38,043 nucleotides of DNA from Flavobacteriaceae bacterium (GTDB lineage Bacteria > Bacteroidota > Bacteroidia > Flavobacteriales > Flavobacteriaceae): the NCBI GenBank assembly GCA_002714815.1, contig PAYI01000054.1:1-38043 (forward strand), in the 5' to 3' direction. The position numbers and the translations under genes are program-made. Every line of letters starts with the position of its first letter. Position 1 is the stretch's first letter. This document shows positions 1 to 9,525 of this stretch, piece by piece. Under the pieces are notes generated by a model. The model was not told where the DNA came from. It searched no databases and worked only from the letters and a program-made list of their open reading frames with translations.

Positions 1-2297
1 TATCTCTCAAAGTATGTATCAAGATAAGCTTGCGCTTCATGCCGTGGAATCCCAAGCTGCCTAGTTAGCCCAAAGGCAGACATGCCATAAATTAAGCCAA
101 AATTAATGGCTTTAGCGCTTCTGCGATGATCTGTTGATACTTCTTCGAGGGAGATATTAAATATTTCTGAAGCAGTGGCTGAATGAACATCTATATTGTT
201 ATTAAATGCATGAGTTAAATTCTTATCTCCAGATAGATGAGCCATGATTCTTAATTCAATCTGCGAGTAATCAGCTGAAATCAATACATTTCCCTTCTCA
301 GCTATAAAAGCCTCTCTTATTTTTCTTCCTTCTGGGGTTTTAATTGGAATATTTTGAAGATTGGGTTCAGTGGAAGACAGTCTTCCAGTTGAAGTTACCG
401 CTTGTTGATATGATGTATGAATCCTCTTAGAAACTGGATGCTGAATATTAATAAGGCTATCTGTATATGTAGATTTTAATTTTGCCAAGCGTCTATATTC
501 AATAATAGTTTTTGGAAGGTCATATTCTTCTGCCAATCTCTGAAGAGTATCCTCGTTGGTAGAGGGTTGGCCTTTTGGAGTTTTCTTAAGAACAGGTAAA
601 TCTAATTTATTGTAAAGAATCTCAACAAGTTGTTTTGGAGAGTCCATATTGAATTCTTCTCCAGCCATTTTGAATGCATCTTTAGATAATTCTTCAATCT
701 TAATCGCTAGCTCATCTGAATATTTTGATAGCATTTGTGCATCAATCTTTGCTCCATTAGTTTCAACCCTAATTAGAGATCGAAGCATTGGGTATTCGAT
801 AGATTGAAGAAGATTAATAAGCTTGGGTTGATCTTCAAGCATTCCATTGAAGAGATTAAAAAGCCTTAGAGTTATATCGGCATCTTCTGCCGCGTAGAAT
901 GTTGCAGCCGGAATCTCAACCTGAGCAAAGTTAATTTGCTTCGAGGCAGAGCCTGCAACTTCTTCATACTTCATAGGCTCATAATTTAAATAATATAAAG
1001 CCATCCTATCTAAACCGTGTCTTGTACCGGTGCTGTTAAGAACATATGACATCAACATTGTGTCTCCAAGGAACTCCTCAACCTTGATACCGTGTCTATT
1101 AAGCATAGGTAAATCAAATTTAAGATTTTGGCCAACTAATTTTTTTTGATTTTTTGTAATAGCGCTGCCCAAGATTTTTTGAATTTGAGAAAGCGGTATC
1201 TGTTTTGGCATCCCTTCATACAAATGTTTAATAGGTATGTAACAACCCTCTCCTTCATTGCATGCCAACGATATCCCAATGAGATCTGCAGTCATTGTAT
1301 CCAGAGAAGAAGTTTCAGTATCAATGGCAAAGACATTGCACTTATCAATTTTTTTAGCCCATACTTTTAAATCTTTTTCCGTTAAAACAGATTGATACTC
1401 TTTTTTTGATTTTGGGGCTTCTGGGATTTCACCGCCTGAGCTTTGAGAGGACTTTATCCATGTTTTAAATTCAAGGGATGTGAATAATTTATTTAATTCC
1501 TCTTGATTCTCTTCGGACTTAAGCAGACCCTCAAAAGAAACTTTTAAATCAACGTCTTTTTTTAAAGTTACGAGCGCAATATTTCTATCTAACTCTGGAA
1601 TAGAGTCTCTGAAATTCTGACCTACTACTCCTGTTAACGAATCTGCATTATCAATAATTCCTTGCAGAGTACTGAATTCACTAAGCCACTTAACAGCTGT
1701 CTTAGGCCCTACTTTTGGCACACCTGGAATATTGTCAGAAGTGTCTCCAACGATAGCTAAGTAATCTACTATTTGATTTGGATGAACACCAAACTTTTCT
1801 TCCACTCCTGCAACATCATAAATTTTATTATTCATTGTATTCATCATCTTTACTAGTGGATCCTCAACTAATTGCATGAGGTCTTTGTCCAAAGAAGATA
1901 TAACTATATGCATGCCTTGCTTGGAACCCATAACAGCCAAAGTGGCGATAACATCATCTGCCTCGACTTTTGGGATTTCAATAACCGGCATTCCCATTGC
2001 ATTGCATATTTCTTTTAATGGAGAAAGCTGCTCTCTTAAATCCTCGGGCATTGGAGGGCGATTAGCTTTGTAGTCTGCATAAATATCATGACGAAAGTTT
2101 TTGCCCTTAGCATCAAAGATTGAAAGGTAATGTGAATCAGGGTTTTCTTTTCGTAAGTTGCGCAACATATTTGTAACGCCTTTAACTGCGCCTGTTGGAA
2201 GGCCAGTTGAGGTTGTTAGAGGCGGCATAGCATGAAAGGCTCTGTATAAATAAGAGGAGCCATCTATCAAAAAAATTTTTTTTGCAGGAGTATTCAT
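1..2297 (-). CDS. polA: DNA polymerase I (5' part; 3' end lies outside the window)
   Basis: Replication and repair polymerase that removes RNA primers and fills gaps. About 765 residues are visible from the ATG at 2297. The order is an N-terminal 5' nuclease domain (starting FFIDGSSYLYRAFHA), a 3'-5' exonuclease domain and most of the polymerase domain. The exonuclease looks active: exo I reads FAIDTETSSLD, exo II GQNLKFD and exo III YAAEDADIT. Polymerase motif A (SADYSQIELRIMAHLSGD) and motif B (RRSAKAINFGLIYGMSAFG) are present. The sequence stops at DTYFER, so roughly the last 160 residues, with the motif C HDE, are missing only because the window ends. It is divergent from dsbB, with 82 bp between the two starts. 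Identification is very secure. Confidence 0.97.
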   Translation of the reverse strand, partial: MNTPAKKIFLIDGSSYLYRAFHAMPPLTTSTGLPTGAVKGVTNMLRNLRKENPDSHYLSIFDAKGKNFRHDIYADYKANRPPMPEDLREQLSPLKEICNAMGMPVIEIPKVEADDVIATLAVMGSKQGMHIVISSLDKDLMQLVEDPLVKMMNTMNNKIYDVAGVEEKFGVHPNQIVDYLAIVGDTSDNIPGVPKVGPKTAVKWLSEFSTLQGIIDNADSLTGVVGQNFRDSIPELDRNIALVTLKKDVDLKVSFEGLLKSEENQEELNKLFTSLEFKTWIKSSQSSGGEIPEAPKSKKEYQSVLTEKDLKVWAKKIDKCNVFAIDTETSSLDTMTADLIGISLACNEGEGCYIPIKHLYEGMPKQIPLSQIQKILGSAITKNQKKLVGQNLKFDLPMLNRHGIKVEEFLGDTMLMSYVLNSTGTRHGLDRMALYYLNYEPMKYEEVAGSASKQINFAQVEIPAATFYAAEDADITLRLFNLFNGMLEDQPKLINLLQSIEYPMLRSLIRVETNGAKIDAQMLSKYSDELAIKIEELSKDAFKMAGEEFNMDSPKQLVEILYNKLDLPVLKKTPKGQPSTNEDTLQRLAEEYDLPKTIIEYRRLAKLKSTYTDSLINIQHPVSKRIHTSYQQAVTSTGRLSSTEPNLQNIPIKTPEGRKIREAFIAEKGNVLISADYSQIELRIMAHLSGDKNLTHAFNNNIDVHSATASEIFNISLEEVSTDHRRSAKAINFGLIYGMSAFGLTRQLGIPRHEAQAYLDTYFER

Positions 2298-2379
2298 TAA
2301 AATTTATTATGTCATTAGGTTTTTATATAAGCTATGAATAATATAAGATCATCATGCATTTAATGCTGTTTTAGCAAAT

Positions 2380-2883
2380 ATGAATATTCTAAGAAAAATT
2401 TTTCTATTACCCCCTCTGGTTAACTGCATTCTGGGCATAGGGTTAGTAGTGGGGGCATATATTTTTGAAGTTTTTGGTTATTACGATCCATGTCCGCTAT
2501 GCATCCTTCAGCGTTGGTCTTTTGGATTAATTGCTCTGTGTGGAGTTCTTTTAATGATTCCTGGATTGTATTTATTATTCAGAAAGGCCCTTTTGCTAAT
2601 TGCTGTTTTATTTTCTTTTACTGGCGGGGTGATTGCTGGGAGACAAATTTACTTGCAAAACCTTCCGAGTGATCAGGTTCCAACTTGCGCTCCTCCAATG
2701 GATTTTTTAATGGATACTCTTCCAATTTTTGAGGTGATACAGACTATACTGCTTGGAGATGGTAATTGCGCTGAATATGAATGGAGATTTATATTTAATT
2801 TTGCTGAGTGGGCATTAATATTCTTTGTTTTCTTGTTTCTCTATAACCTGTTCTTTTTTCTCAAAAAGTCATCAAAAGTCTAA
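2380..2883 (+). CDS. dsbB: Disulfide bond formation protein DsbB
   Basis: Inner-membrane quinone reductase that reoxidises the periplasmic thiol oxidase DsbA. The 167-residue length is close to the family norm (E. coli about 176). There are four hydrophobic segments. The first periplasmic loop carries the CPLC pair (C38, C41) followed by the conserved ILQRW. The second loop carries C103 (VPTCAPP) and C130 (GDGNCAEYEW). This is the standard two-disulfide layout. The gene stands alone between divergent polA and the downstream pckA, which has its own promoter-like sequence. No dsbA is in the window. Confidence 0.93.
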   Translation: MNILRKIFLLPPLVNCILGIGLVVGAYIFEVFGYYDPCPLCILQRWSFGLIALCGVLLMIPGLYLLFRKALLLIAVLFSFTGGVIAGRQIYLQNLPSDQVPTCAPPMDFLMDTLPIFEVIQTILLGDGNCAEYEWRFIFNFAEWALIFFVFLFLYNLFFFLKKSSKV

Positions 2884-2947
2884 ATGTGTAGTCTTGCTAC
2901 ATATATAAATACGATTTAAAGCCTTAAAAGCCTTGTTTTTTTGTTTA

Positions 2948-2976
2948 TTGACAAAAAATGATAAATATTTTCAAAT
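2948..2976 (+). promoter_or_regulatory. Putative sigma-70 promoter of the pckA unit
   Basis: A perfect -35 hexamer TTGACA (2948-2953) is followed by a 17-nt spacer and TCAAAT (2971-2976), which matches 4 of 6 positions of the -10 consensus. Transcription would start near 2983, leaving an untranslated leader of about 85 nt before the pckA start. No strong terminator hairpin separates it from dsbB. Assignment is by consensus only. Confidence 0.45.
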
Positions 2977-3068
2977 CCACTACAAATAATTCTCAAGTTA
3001 TACTTCTCCCTGAGTCGTAGAATATTGTAGAATCGACAGAGTAAAAAAATTTTATAGAAAGTAACGCA

Positions 3069-4595
3069 TTGGCTGAAACATTTGAACTAAATACCGAAGA
3101 ACTTATTAAGGCTGCAATTGATAATGGTGAGGGTAAAGTTGCAAGCAACGGAGCGCTTGCTGTGGAAACTGGAGCTCGAACTGGACGTAGTCCAAATGAT
3201 AGGTTCATTGTCCAAGAAGACAGCACCTCTCACTTAATAGATTGGGGAGAAATTAATAGGCCTTTTGAGGTAGAAAAGTTTTCGCTTCTGTGGGATAAAG
3301 TTGATGCATATCTAGCAGAAAAAAATCGTTACCTTTCAAAGGTTCATGTAGGAGCACATGAAGATCATTACATTCCTGTAAATGTAACTGCTGAGAGCGC
3401 CTCTCACAGCATGTTTTCAAAATTAATTTTTATCAGCCCTGATGAGTTCAACCCTCAAGCTAAGAAAGAATGGCAAATAATGAGTGCCGTAAATTATGAG
3501 TGCTCACCGGAAGAAGATGGAACAAATTCAGAAGGTTGCGTAATTATTAACTTTGCAGCTAGAAAAGTTCTGCTTGCTGGAATGAAATATGCTGGTGAGA
3601 TGAAAAAATCTATGTTTTCTGTTCAAAATTTTTTAATGCCAGAGAAAGATGTATTACCAATGCATTGCTCATCTAATGTAAATAAAGATGGAAATGTATC
3701 TCTATTTTTTGGGCTTTCAGGAACTGGAAAAACCACACTTTCTGCCGATCCAACTTGTTCACTAATTGGAGATGATGAGCATGGCTGGGGTAAGGGCACT
3801 GTCTTTAACTTTGAGGGTGGTTGTTATGCAAAAACTATTGATCTCTCTGAAAAAAATGAACCTGTTATTTGGAAGGCGATTAAACATGGCAGTATTATTG
3901 AGAATGTTTACTTAGATGAAAATGGTGCCCCTGATTACGCTAATACCTCATTATCTGAAAATGGACGATGTTGTTATCCTCGGTCACACATTGATGATGC
4001 AATTGAATCAAACTCTGCAGGCGAACCAAAAACTGTAATATTTTTAACCTGTGATTTAACAGGCATCATTCCTCCAGTTTCTATTCTTTCAAAGGAAGCA
4101 GCGGCTTATCATTTTCTAAGCGGATATACGGCTAAAGTTGGGTCAACTGAAGTTGGATCTACTGAATCAATTGGCACTACATTTTCTACCTGCTTTGGAG
4201 CACCATTTTTCCCTAGACCAGCTAGAGTGTATGCAGACCTCTTAATGAAAAGAGTTGAGGCTTTTAACTCCAAAGTCTTCTTGGTCAATACTGGTTGGAC
4301 TGGCGGTCCGCATGGCATAGGTTCAAGGTTTGATATTCCAACAACAAGAAGAATAGTTAACGCTATTCAAAATGGCGAATTAAATGATGTTAAAACAGTT
4401 CATATAGATGGTCTTAATTTGGAAGTTCCTGTTGCAGTAGATGGGATTGATTCAAAAGTATTAACTCCAAAAGAAACATGGTCAGACAAAAGTCAATATG
4501 ACGAATATCTTAAAAATCTTATAGAGCAGTTCCAGGAAAACTTTAAAAAATTCTCAGTAAGTGAAGCAATAGTTGCAGCGGGCCCCTCAACTTAA
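3069..4595 (+). CDS. pckA: Phosphoenolpyruvate carboxykinase (ATP)
   Basis: Catalyses oxaloacetate + ATP to phosphoenolpyruvate + CO2 + ADP, the entry step of gluconeogenesis in the cytoplasm. The 508-residue protein has the substrate loop [14 protein letters not shown] (about 36-49), the ATP P-loop GLSGTGKTT (215-223), the metal-binding IGDDEHGW (233-240) and the later block [17 protein letters not shown]. These mark the ATP-type rather than the GTP-type enzyme. The start is TTG: the frame is closed by a TAA at 3042 and no ATG or GTG lies between, while the next residues ([10 protein letters not shown]) look like a natural N-terminus. It is followed after 9 nt by gshA, so it probably leads an operon with gshA, the oxidoreductase and the phosphatase. 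Confidence 0.96.
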   Translation: MAETFELNTEELIKAAIDNGEGKVASNGALAVETGARTGRSPNDRFIVQEDSTSHLIDWGEINRPFEVEKFSLLWDKVDAYLAEKNRYLSKVHVGAHEDHYIPVNVTAESASHSMFSKLIFISPDEFNPQAKKEWQIMSAVNYECSPEEDGTNSEGCVIINFAARKVLLAGMKYAGEMKKSMFSVQNFLMPEKDVLPMHCSSNVNKDGNVSLFFGLSGTGKTTLSADPTCSLIGDDEHGWGKGTVFNFEGGCYAKTIDLSEKNEPVIWKAIKHGSIIENVYLDENGAPDYANTSLSENGRCCYPRSHIDDAIESNSAGEPKTVIFLTCDLTGIIPPVSILSKEAAAYHFLSGYTAKVGSTEVGSTESIGTTFSTCFGAPFFPRPARVYADLLMKRVEAFNSKVFLVNTGWTGGPHGIGSRFDIPTTRRIVNAIQNGELNDVKTVHIDGLNLEVPVAVDGIDSKVLTPKETWSDKSQYDEYLKNLIEQFQENFKKFSVSEAIVAAGPST

Positions 4596-4604
4596 CCCAA
4601 ACAT

Positions 4605-6137
4605 ATGACTTCAGATGAGTTCAAGCTCTCTTTAAAAACTCATCAAGAAAAGGGGTTCTTTAAAAACCTTAAAATTTTTCGTGGGATTGAAAGAGAGTCT
4701 TTGCGCGTCACTCAAGAGGGAAAGATTTCTCAAAATAATCATCCTAAAAACTTAGGATCTCCCCTAACAAGCAAAGACATTACTACTGACTTTGCAGAAG
4801 CTCTTGTGGAACTTGTCACTCCAACATTTGAGTCTCCAAAAGAGCTTTTTGAGCACCTTGCCCTTCTGCATAAATTTCTTTATAGCCATATGGGAGAGGA
4901 GATACTTTGGAATTTCTCCATGCCATGCGCATTTCAGAGCGAGCAAGAAATCAAGATTGCTGAGTACGGTGAATCCAATAGCGGAATGTTAAAGCATATT
5001 TATAGAAAGGGTTTAAGATTAAGGTATGGATCCATCATGCAATGTGTATCAGGAATTCACTATAACTTCTCTTTATCAAAAGATTCCTGGAATTCATTAT
5101 GCGATAACCCAGATCAAAAATTTATAAATAATAAGTATCTTGAAACAATTAGAAACATAAAAAGAAATTTCTGGTTTGTATTAGAACGCCTTGGCGCATC
5201 GCCCATTGCTCATGGATCATACTTATTGAATAGAAAGCATTCTCTGGCAAAACACGGACAAAATGATTTGTTTTTACCTAATGCAACGTCTTTAAGAATG
5301 AGTGATGTTGGTTATCAAAGCAATGTTCAAAATGCGCTCAAGATTAACTACAACAATTTGGATGAATTTATAGATGCAGTAATCAAGGGAATTAAAACTC
5401 CAGTAGAAAATTTTGAAGATATAGGATTGCATGATAAGCATGGTGTTCCTCAACAAATATCTACTGGAATTTTGCAGATTGAAAATGAGCTATATGACAC
5501 AGTTAGACCGAAAAGATCTGGTCCAAGCGGTTCTCGCCCAGCAACCCTTTTAAAAAATGAAGGAATAGAATATTTAGAATTAAGGGGAATTGATATTAAC
5601 CCTTTTATTCCTGAGGGCATTGATGAAAATAAAATTAAGCTTTTAGATATTTTCATAATGCATTCCCTAATTTCTAAAAGTCCTCAAGTTTCCGAGGAAG
5701 AGATTGAAGAGATAAGAACTAATCAAAAAACGATGGTTGAAAATGGAAGGTCAAAAGATATTAAATTAAAACAAAATGGGATCTCAGTCCCTCTTGCAGA
5801 ATTGAAAAAGTCCTTTCATGAGGAGCTAACTCAGGTTGCAACTGCAATGGATGAGTATTGTCCAGGGTACTCGAACGCTTTAAGTGCTGAAATGAGTGTA
5901 AATGTGATGCCAAGCGAAAAAATTATGAATGAGATGGAGTCACAAAATTTATCATTTCAAGAATATGGTTTAATTCAAAGCAAGAAAATTGCTATGAAGC
6001 AAACCTCTTCTGCTGATGAGGATTTTTTAAAATTCATACACAATGCTGAAAAATCAATAAAAGATTTAAAAAATCTGAATGAAAATCCAGGCATAGACAT
6101 TAATAAATATGTAGAATTATATAATTCAAAAATTTAG
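4605..6137 (+). CDS. gshA: Glutamate-cysteine ligase (type 1)
   Basis: Joins L-glutamate and L-cysteine with ATP, the first and limiting step of glutathione synthesis. The 510-residue length matches the proteobacterial type 1 family (E. coli 518). The N-terminal signature GIERESLRV (27-35) is typical, as are TDFAEALVELVTP and the later IEYLELRGIDINPF block. It starts with ATG 9 nt after the pckA stop and ends 8 nt before the next gene, so it is probably cotranscribed. gshB is not in the window. The link to pckA is positional only; I see no shared pathway. Confidence 0.95.
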   Translation: MTSDEFKLSLKTHQEKGFFKNLKIFRGIERESLRVTQEGKISQNNHPKNLGSPLTSKDITTDFAEALVELVTPTFESPKELFEHLALLHKFLYSHMGEEILWNFSMPCAFQSEQEIKIAEYGESNSGMLKHIYRKGLRLRYGSIMQCVSGIHYNFSLSKDSWNSLCDNPDQKFINNKYLETIRNIKRNFWFVLERLGASPIAHGSYLLNRKHSLAKHGQNDLFLPNATSLRMSDVGYQSNVQNALKINYNNLDEFIDAVIKGIKTPVENFEDIGLHDKHGVPQQISTGILQIENELYDTVRPKRSGPSGSRPATLLKNEGIEYLELRGIDINPFIPEGIDENKIKLLDIFIMHSLISKSPQVSEEEIEEIRTNQKTMVENGRSKDIKLKQNGISVPLAELKKSFHEELTQVATAMDEYCPGYSNALSAEMSVNVMPSEKIMNEMESQNLSFQEYGLIQSKKIAMKQTSSADEDFLKFIHNAEKSIKDLKNLNENPGIDINKYVELYNSKI

Positions 6138-6145
6138 GAAATACA

Positions 6146-7144
6146 ATGAAAGCTTTACAGTGTGTAGAATTAGCAGGTCCTGAAAAACTGATCTTTTCTG
6201 AAGTAGATGATCCAAAACCAGGCAATGGTGAGGTTTTGATAGAGATTAGAGCAGCTAGTGTTAATTTTCCAGATGTCTTAATGATACAAGGTCTATATCA
6301 AGTACAACCACCAATGCCATTTATTCCAGGAGCTGAATGTTCGGGTGTAATAAAAGAAATTGGTGAAGGTGTAGATTCTTGTAACATAGGAGATCATGTT
6401 TTTGTAATGGCAGGAAATGGGTGTTTTGCAGAAAAAATTGTTGTTGAAGCTGCAAGGGTAGCTTTAATACCAAAAGAAATGGATTTTCCAGTTGCTGCCG
6501 CCCTTCCAATGACTTACGGAACTTCTTTATATGCTTTAAAACAAAGAGCAGATCTTCAGCCTGGAGAGACTTTATTGGTTCTAGGAGCTGCTGGGGGGGT
6601 TGGATTAAGCGCTGTAGAGCTTGGAAAAGCAATGGGCGCAAGAGTGATTGCAGCAGCCTCTTCTGAAGAAAAAATTAAAACATGTTTAGAACATGGGGCT
6701 GATGAAGCTTTCGTCTATCCTTCAGGTAATCTTGATCGAGATCAACAGAAAGAACTTTCTAATAAAATTAAAGAACTCACTGAAGGTCAAGGAGCTAATG
6801 TTATTTATGATCCAGTTGGGGGGTCTTTTAGTGAACCAGCTTTAAGATCAATAGCATGGGAAGGCAGATTTCTTGTAATTGGATTTGCAGCTGGAGAAAT
6901 ACCAAAGCTGCCTCTTAACCTAGCTCTTTTAAAAAGTTGTCAAATAGTCGGGGTTTTTTGGGGTGCATGGACAATGATGTTTGCGGACGAAAATGAAAAA
7001 AATTTTAAAGAGCTTTTTGATCTTCATGCTGCTGGTAAAATTAACCCTGAAATTTCTGATAGATTCTCGCTTAAGGAATCAGCAGCAGCTATTGCTCATT
7101 TAAAAGATAGAAAAGCTAAAGGAAAGGTGATTATTGATGTATAA
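6146..7144 (+). CDS. NADPH:quinone oxidoreductase-like MDR protein (zinc-free)
   Basis: A 332-residue member of the medium-chain dehydrogenase/reductase superfamily, quinone oxidoreductase branch (COG0604 type). The N-terminal GroES-like half contains ASVNFPDVLMIQGLY and PFIPGAECSGVI. The Rossmann nucleotide-binding motif LGAAGGVGLSAVELG is at about 146-160. The cysteine and histidine ligands of zinc alcohol dehydrogenases are not in their usual places, which points to the zinc-independent quinone or enone reductases. The substrate cannot be told from sequence. It follows gshA by 8 nt and overlaps the start of the next gene by 8 nt. Confidence 0.85.
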   Translation: MKALQCVELAGPEKLIFSEVDDPKPGNGEVLIEIRAASVNFPDVLMIQGLYQVQPPMPFIPGAECSGVIKEIGEGVDSCNIGDHVFVMAGNGCFAEKIVVEAARVALIPKEMDFPVAAALPMTYGTSLYALKQRADLQPGETLLVLGAAGGVGLSAVELGKAMGARVIAAASSEEKIKTCLEHGADEAFVYPSGNLDRDQQKELSNKIKELTEGQGANVIYDPVGGSFSEPALRSIAWEGRFLVIGFAAGEIPKLPLNLALLKSCQIVGVFWGAWTMMFADENEKNFKELFDLHAAGKINPEISDRFSLKESAAAIAHLKDRKAKGKVIIDV

Positions 7145-8012
7145 AAAAGCAGGAATTTTATTTTTTTGCTTCGCGGTAACACAATGTTCTGAAACAATAG
7201 ATTTAATGGATAGACCTCTTCATAAAAATAATTCTTCTTTTCAAAATGAAGAGCATAGGCTGCTTCCAATGGATGGAGCCCATAATACAAGAGAGCTTGG
7301 TGGTTATGAAACTACTGATGGCAAATCGGTTAAATGGGGCATGCTATTTCGCTCGGATAAACTAAGTGATATCTCTAAAACTGATCAAGTATATTTGCAA
7401 AATCTTGGTATCAAAAGAATTATTGACTTTAGATCAAAGGAAGAAAAAAAAGAAGATCCAGACATAATTCCTAAAGGTATAAATTATATTGAAATGCCAA
7501 TTAGCGTAGATGGGGCTATGCGATCTAAAATTGAAGCTGTCTTAAAGGGCGAGACGGACAAAGATGTAAAAAGTTTTCTTATAGATGCAAATAAAGAATT
7601 TGTCTCAGACTATACTGGAGTATATGAAGAGTTTTTAAGAAATCTTATTGATGATGAGGGCCCAGCCTTGTTCCATTGCACCGCTGGAAAAGACAGAGCT
7701 GGATTTGCTGCTGCGATTACGTTAATTGCTTTGGGAGTCTCAAAAGAGGAAGTCATTCAAGATTATATGAAGACCAATCAATTCACTCAAGAGAGAATTG
7801 AAGAAATCATTGGGCAAATAGAGCTAATGACCCTTTATCAAACAGATGCAGAAATTTTACGTCCACTACTAGGTGTAGAAAGAGAGTATATTGAAACAGC
7901 TTTCCATACAGCTGAAAAAAAGTATGGGAGCTTAGAAGACTTTATTAGGGATGGTTTAAATATTTCTGATGAGGATATTCAAAAACTTCGTAATAAATTT
8001 CTTGAGGGCTAG
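7137..8012 (+). CDS. Exported tyrosine-protein phosphatase-like protein (Y_phosphatase3 family)
   Basis: A 291-residue protein with a short hydrophobic leader (residues 5-16) ending in VTQC. This resembles a lipoprotein signal, but Gln at -1 is unusual, so it may be a lipoprotein or simply periplasmic. The mature part opens with NTRELGGYET, the NFRDLGG-like motif of this family, and carries the P-loop phosphatase signature HCTAGKDR at 180-187. The nucleophilic Cys and the Arg are intact, so it should be active on phosphotyrosine or another phosphoester. I chose ATG 7137 over TTG 7134 because an AAGGAAAGG ribosome site sits just upstream. Its stop interlocks with that of convergent sco (CTAG). 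The substrate is unknown. Confidence 0.82.
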   Translation: MYKKAGILFFCFAVTQCSETIDLMDRPLHKNNSSFQNEEHRLLPMDGAHNTRELGGYETTDGKSVKWGMLFRSDKLSDISKTDQVYLQNLGIKRIIDFRSKEEKKEDPDIIPKGINYIEMPISVDGAMRSKIEAVLKGETDKDVKSFLIDANKEFVSDYTGVYEEFLRNLIDDEGPALFHCTAGKDRAGFAAAITLIALGVSKEEVIQDYMKTNQFTQERIEEIIGQIELMTLYQTDAEILRPLLGVEREYIETAFHTAEKKYGSLEDFIRDGLNISDEDIQKLRNKFLEG

Positions 8013-8659
8013 TGAGACGTTACAACTGATTGGTAGGTAAGTAAAAATTTTTCCTCATCAAAAGGTGGTCTAAAAAAACCAGTATATTTTCCATCAGGAT
8101 TTATTAGCAAAATATTATTCGAATGATTCTCTAGGTGAGATATGTGATTTTGATGAATATTTTTAGGCGGCTCAATTACCATAACGTTTAATTGAGTTGC
8201 AAGGCTTAAAAGCGTTGGCCTGTCTCCTCGCAAGCCAATAAATGAATTGTTAAAAGCTTTTGCATATTTATCTACGTCACTTGCCGAGTCATTCTCAGGA
8301 TCAATAGTGATAAGAAAGACCTGTTTATCTCCTAAGTCAAAGCCTTTGGATGCTAAGGTAGAATATAAGTTTTTAATTAATGACATCGCAACTGGGCACT
8401 CTGCAGGGCACCTGGTAAAGCCGAAATAAACTAAGCTCCATTTTTCTTTAAAAACATCCTTATCCAAAAGCAAATCATTAGATGAAAAAAATTGGAAATT
8501 TGAAAATTCCTTAGGATTTGGAAATTGATAGTATCCATTTACTAATAATTCATTTGGAGACAAGTATCTTGGAGTGGTTAGCTTATTAATAAACAGAGAC
8601 AGAACTGCAACCATAAATAGAACTATTAGAGTTAAAGAAATTTTAATATTTCTACTCAT
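8009..8659 (-). CDS. Sco1/SenC/PrrC copper chaperone for cytochrome c oxidase
   Basis: Membrane-anchored thioredoxin-fold protein that helps build the CuA centre of oxidase subunit II. The 216-residue protein has one N-terminal membrane helix (about 8-24). The copper-binding CxxxC is C84-PAE-C88 in YFGFTRCPAECPV. The third ligand is probably H179, just before NNILLINPDGKY. It is the last gene of the assembly unit, two nt after the ctaB stop, matching the position of SenC in Pseudomonas cox clusters. All metal ligands are intact, unlike the related protein at 10486-11025. Confidence 0.93.
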   Translation of the reverse strand: MSRNIKISLTLIVLFMVAVLSLFINKLTTPRYLSPNELLVNGYYQFPNPKEFSNFQFFSSNDLLLDKDVFKEKWSLVYFGFTRCPAECPVAMSLIKNLYSTLASKGFDLGDKQVFLITIDPENDSASDVDKYAKAFNNSFIGLRGDRPTLLSLATQLNVMVIEPPKNIHQNHISHLENHSNNILLINPDGKYTGFFRPPFDEEKFLLTYQSVVTSH

Positions 8660-8661
8660 CT

Positions 8662-9525
8662 CTAAATTAAATAATGATCAATTAGCAAAGCAGCAAAAAT
8701 AAGAAAAATATAATAAATTGAATAAATAAACGTTGGAAATGCATATTCATTTTTTTCATCAAAATATAATGCAAGAGAGTAATATAAAAATATACTTCCT
8801 AATATCAGCGCTGAAATAAGATAGAAAAGGCCGGACATCATTACCACAAATGGCAGTATGCTTACGAGAATCATAATAATTGTATAGAGAATAATTTGTA
8901 GCTTTGTAAACTGAATACCATGAGTAACAGGCAACATAGGAATATTTTCTTTTGCATAATCATCTCTTCTATGAATTGCTAAGGCCCAAAAATGGGGCGG
9001 CGTCCAGGCAAAAATAATTAATACTAGAAGAAGTGAGTTTGGGTCAACTGAATTAGTTACCGCGGTCCAACCCAATAAAGGGGGGGCAGCGCCCGCAAGA
9101 CCTCCGATAACAATGTTTTGAGGGGTGGCTCTTTTGAGATAAACCGTATAGACAAATGCATAGCCAATTAAAGATCCTAAAGTAAGGAGAGCAGTCAGCG
9201 TATTGACATATAAAACTAATATGGCTGCGCCCAAAAAGCCCAAAAATAAAGCAAAAATTGATGCTTTTAAAGGAGAAATTTCTCCTTGTGGAATGGGCCT
9301 ATTTTCAGTTCTACTCATATTTGCGTCTGCCTTTCTATCAATAATTTGATTTATGGCTGCAGCAGAAGAAGCGCACAATCCAATACCAAGCATTGATAGC
9401 CCAATTAAAGAAAGTGGAGCCATGGTTTTACTTGCCAATAATGAACCAACAAACGCACAAATTAGCATCATTAAAACTACATTAGGTTTACATAATTCGT
9501 AGTAATTTTTAATCGTGCTATTCAT
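8662..9525 (-). CDS. ctaB: Protoheme IX farnesyltransferase (heme O synthase)
   Basis: Converts heme B to heme O with farnesyl diphosphate in the inner membrane, the first step to heme A. It is a 287-residue polytopic UbiA-type prenyltransferase. The Asp-rich active-site motif is NQIIDRKADANMSRTENRP (59-77). The second conserved loop reads HFWALAIHRRDDYAKENIPM. Its start overlaps the end of ctaA by 8 nt, so the two steps of heme A synthesis are translationally close. Also called cyoE. Its place beside ctaA and the aa3 oxidase genes supports heme A, not heme O, as the end product. Confidence 0.95.
   Translation of the reverse strand: MNSTIKNYYELCKPNVVLMMLICAFVGSLLASKTMAPLSLIGLSMLGIGLCASSAAAINQIIDRKADANMSRTENRPIPQGEISPLKASIFALFLGFLGAAILVLYVNTLTALLTLGSLIGYAFVYTVYLKRATPQNIVIGGLAGAAPPLLGWTAVTNSVDPNSLLLVLIIFAWTPPHFWALAIHRRDDYAKENIPMLPVTHGIQFTKLQIILYTIIMILVSILPFVVMMSGLFYLISALILGSIFLYYSLALYFDEKNEYAFPTFIYSIYYIFLIFAALLIDHYLI

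Noticed and set aside
2884..2910. Terminator hairpin after dsbB (TGTAG...CTACA)
   Set aside because: The stem is only 5 bp and is not followed by a U-tract.
2993..3226. Antisense and alternative-frame open frames of 60-150 codons lying over real genes (also e.g. at 6321-6641, 28667-29173, 30453-30899)
   Set aside because: They are mirror images of conserved coding regions, have no family resemblance, and lack their own ribosome sites.
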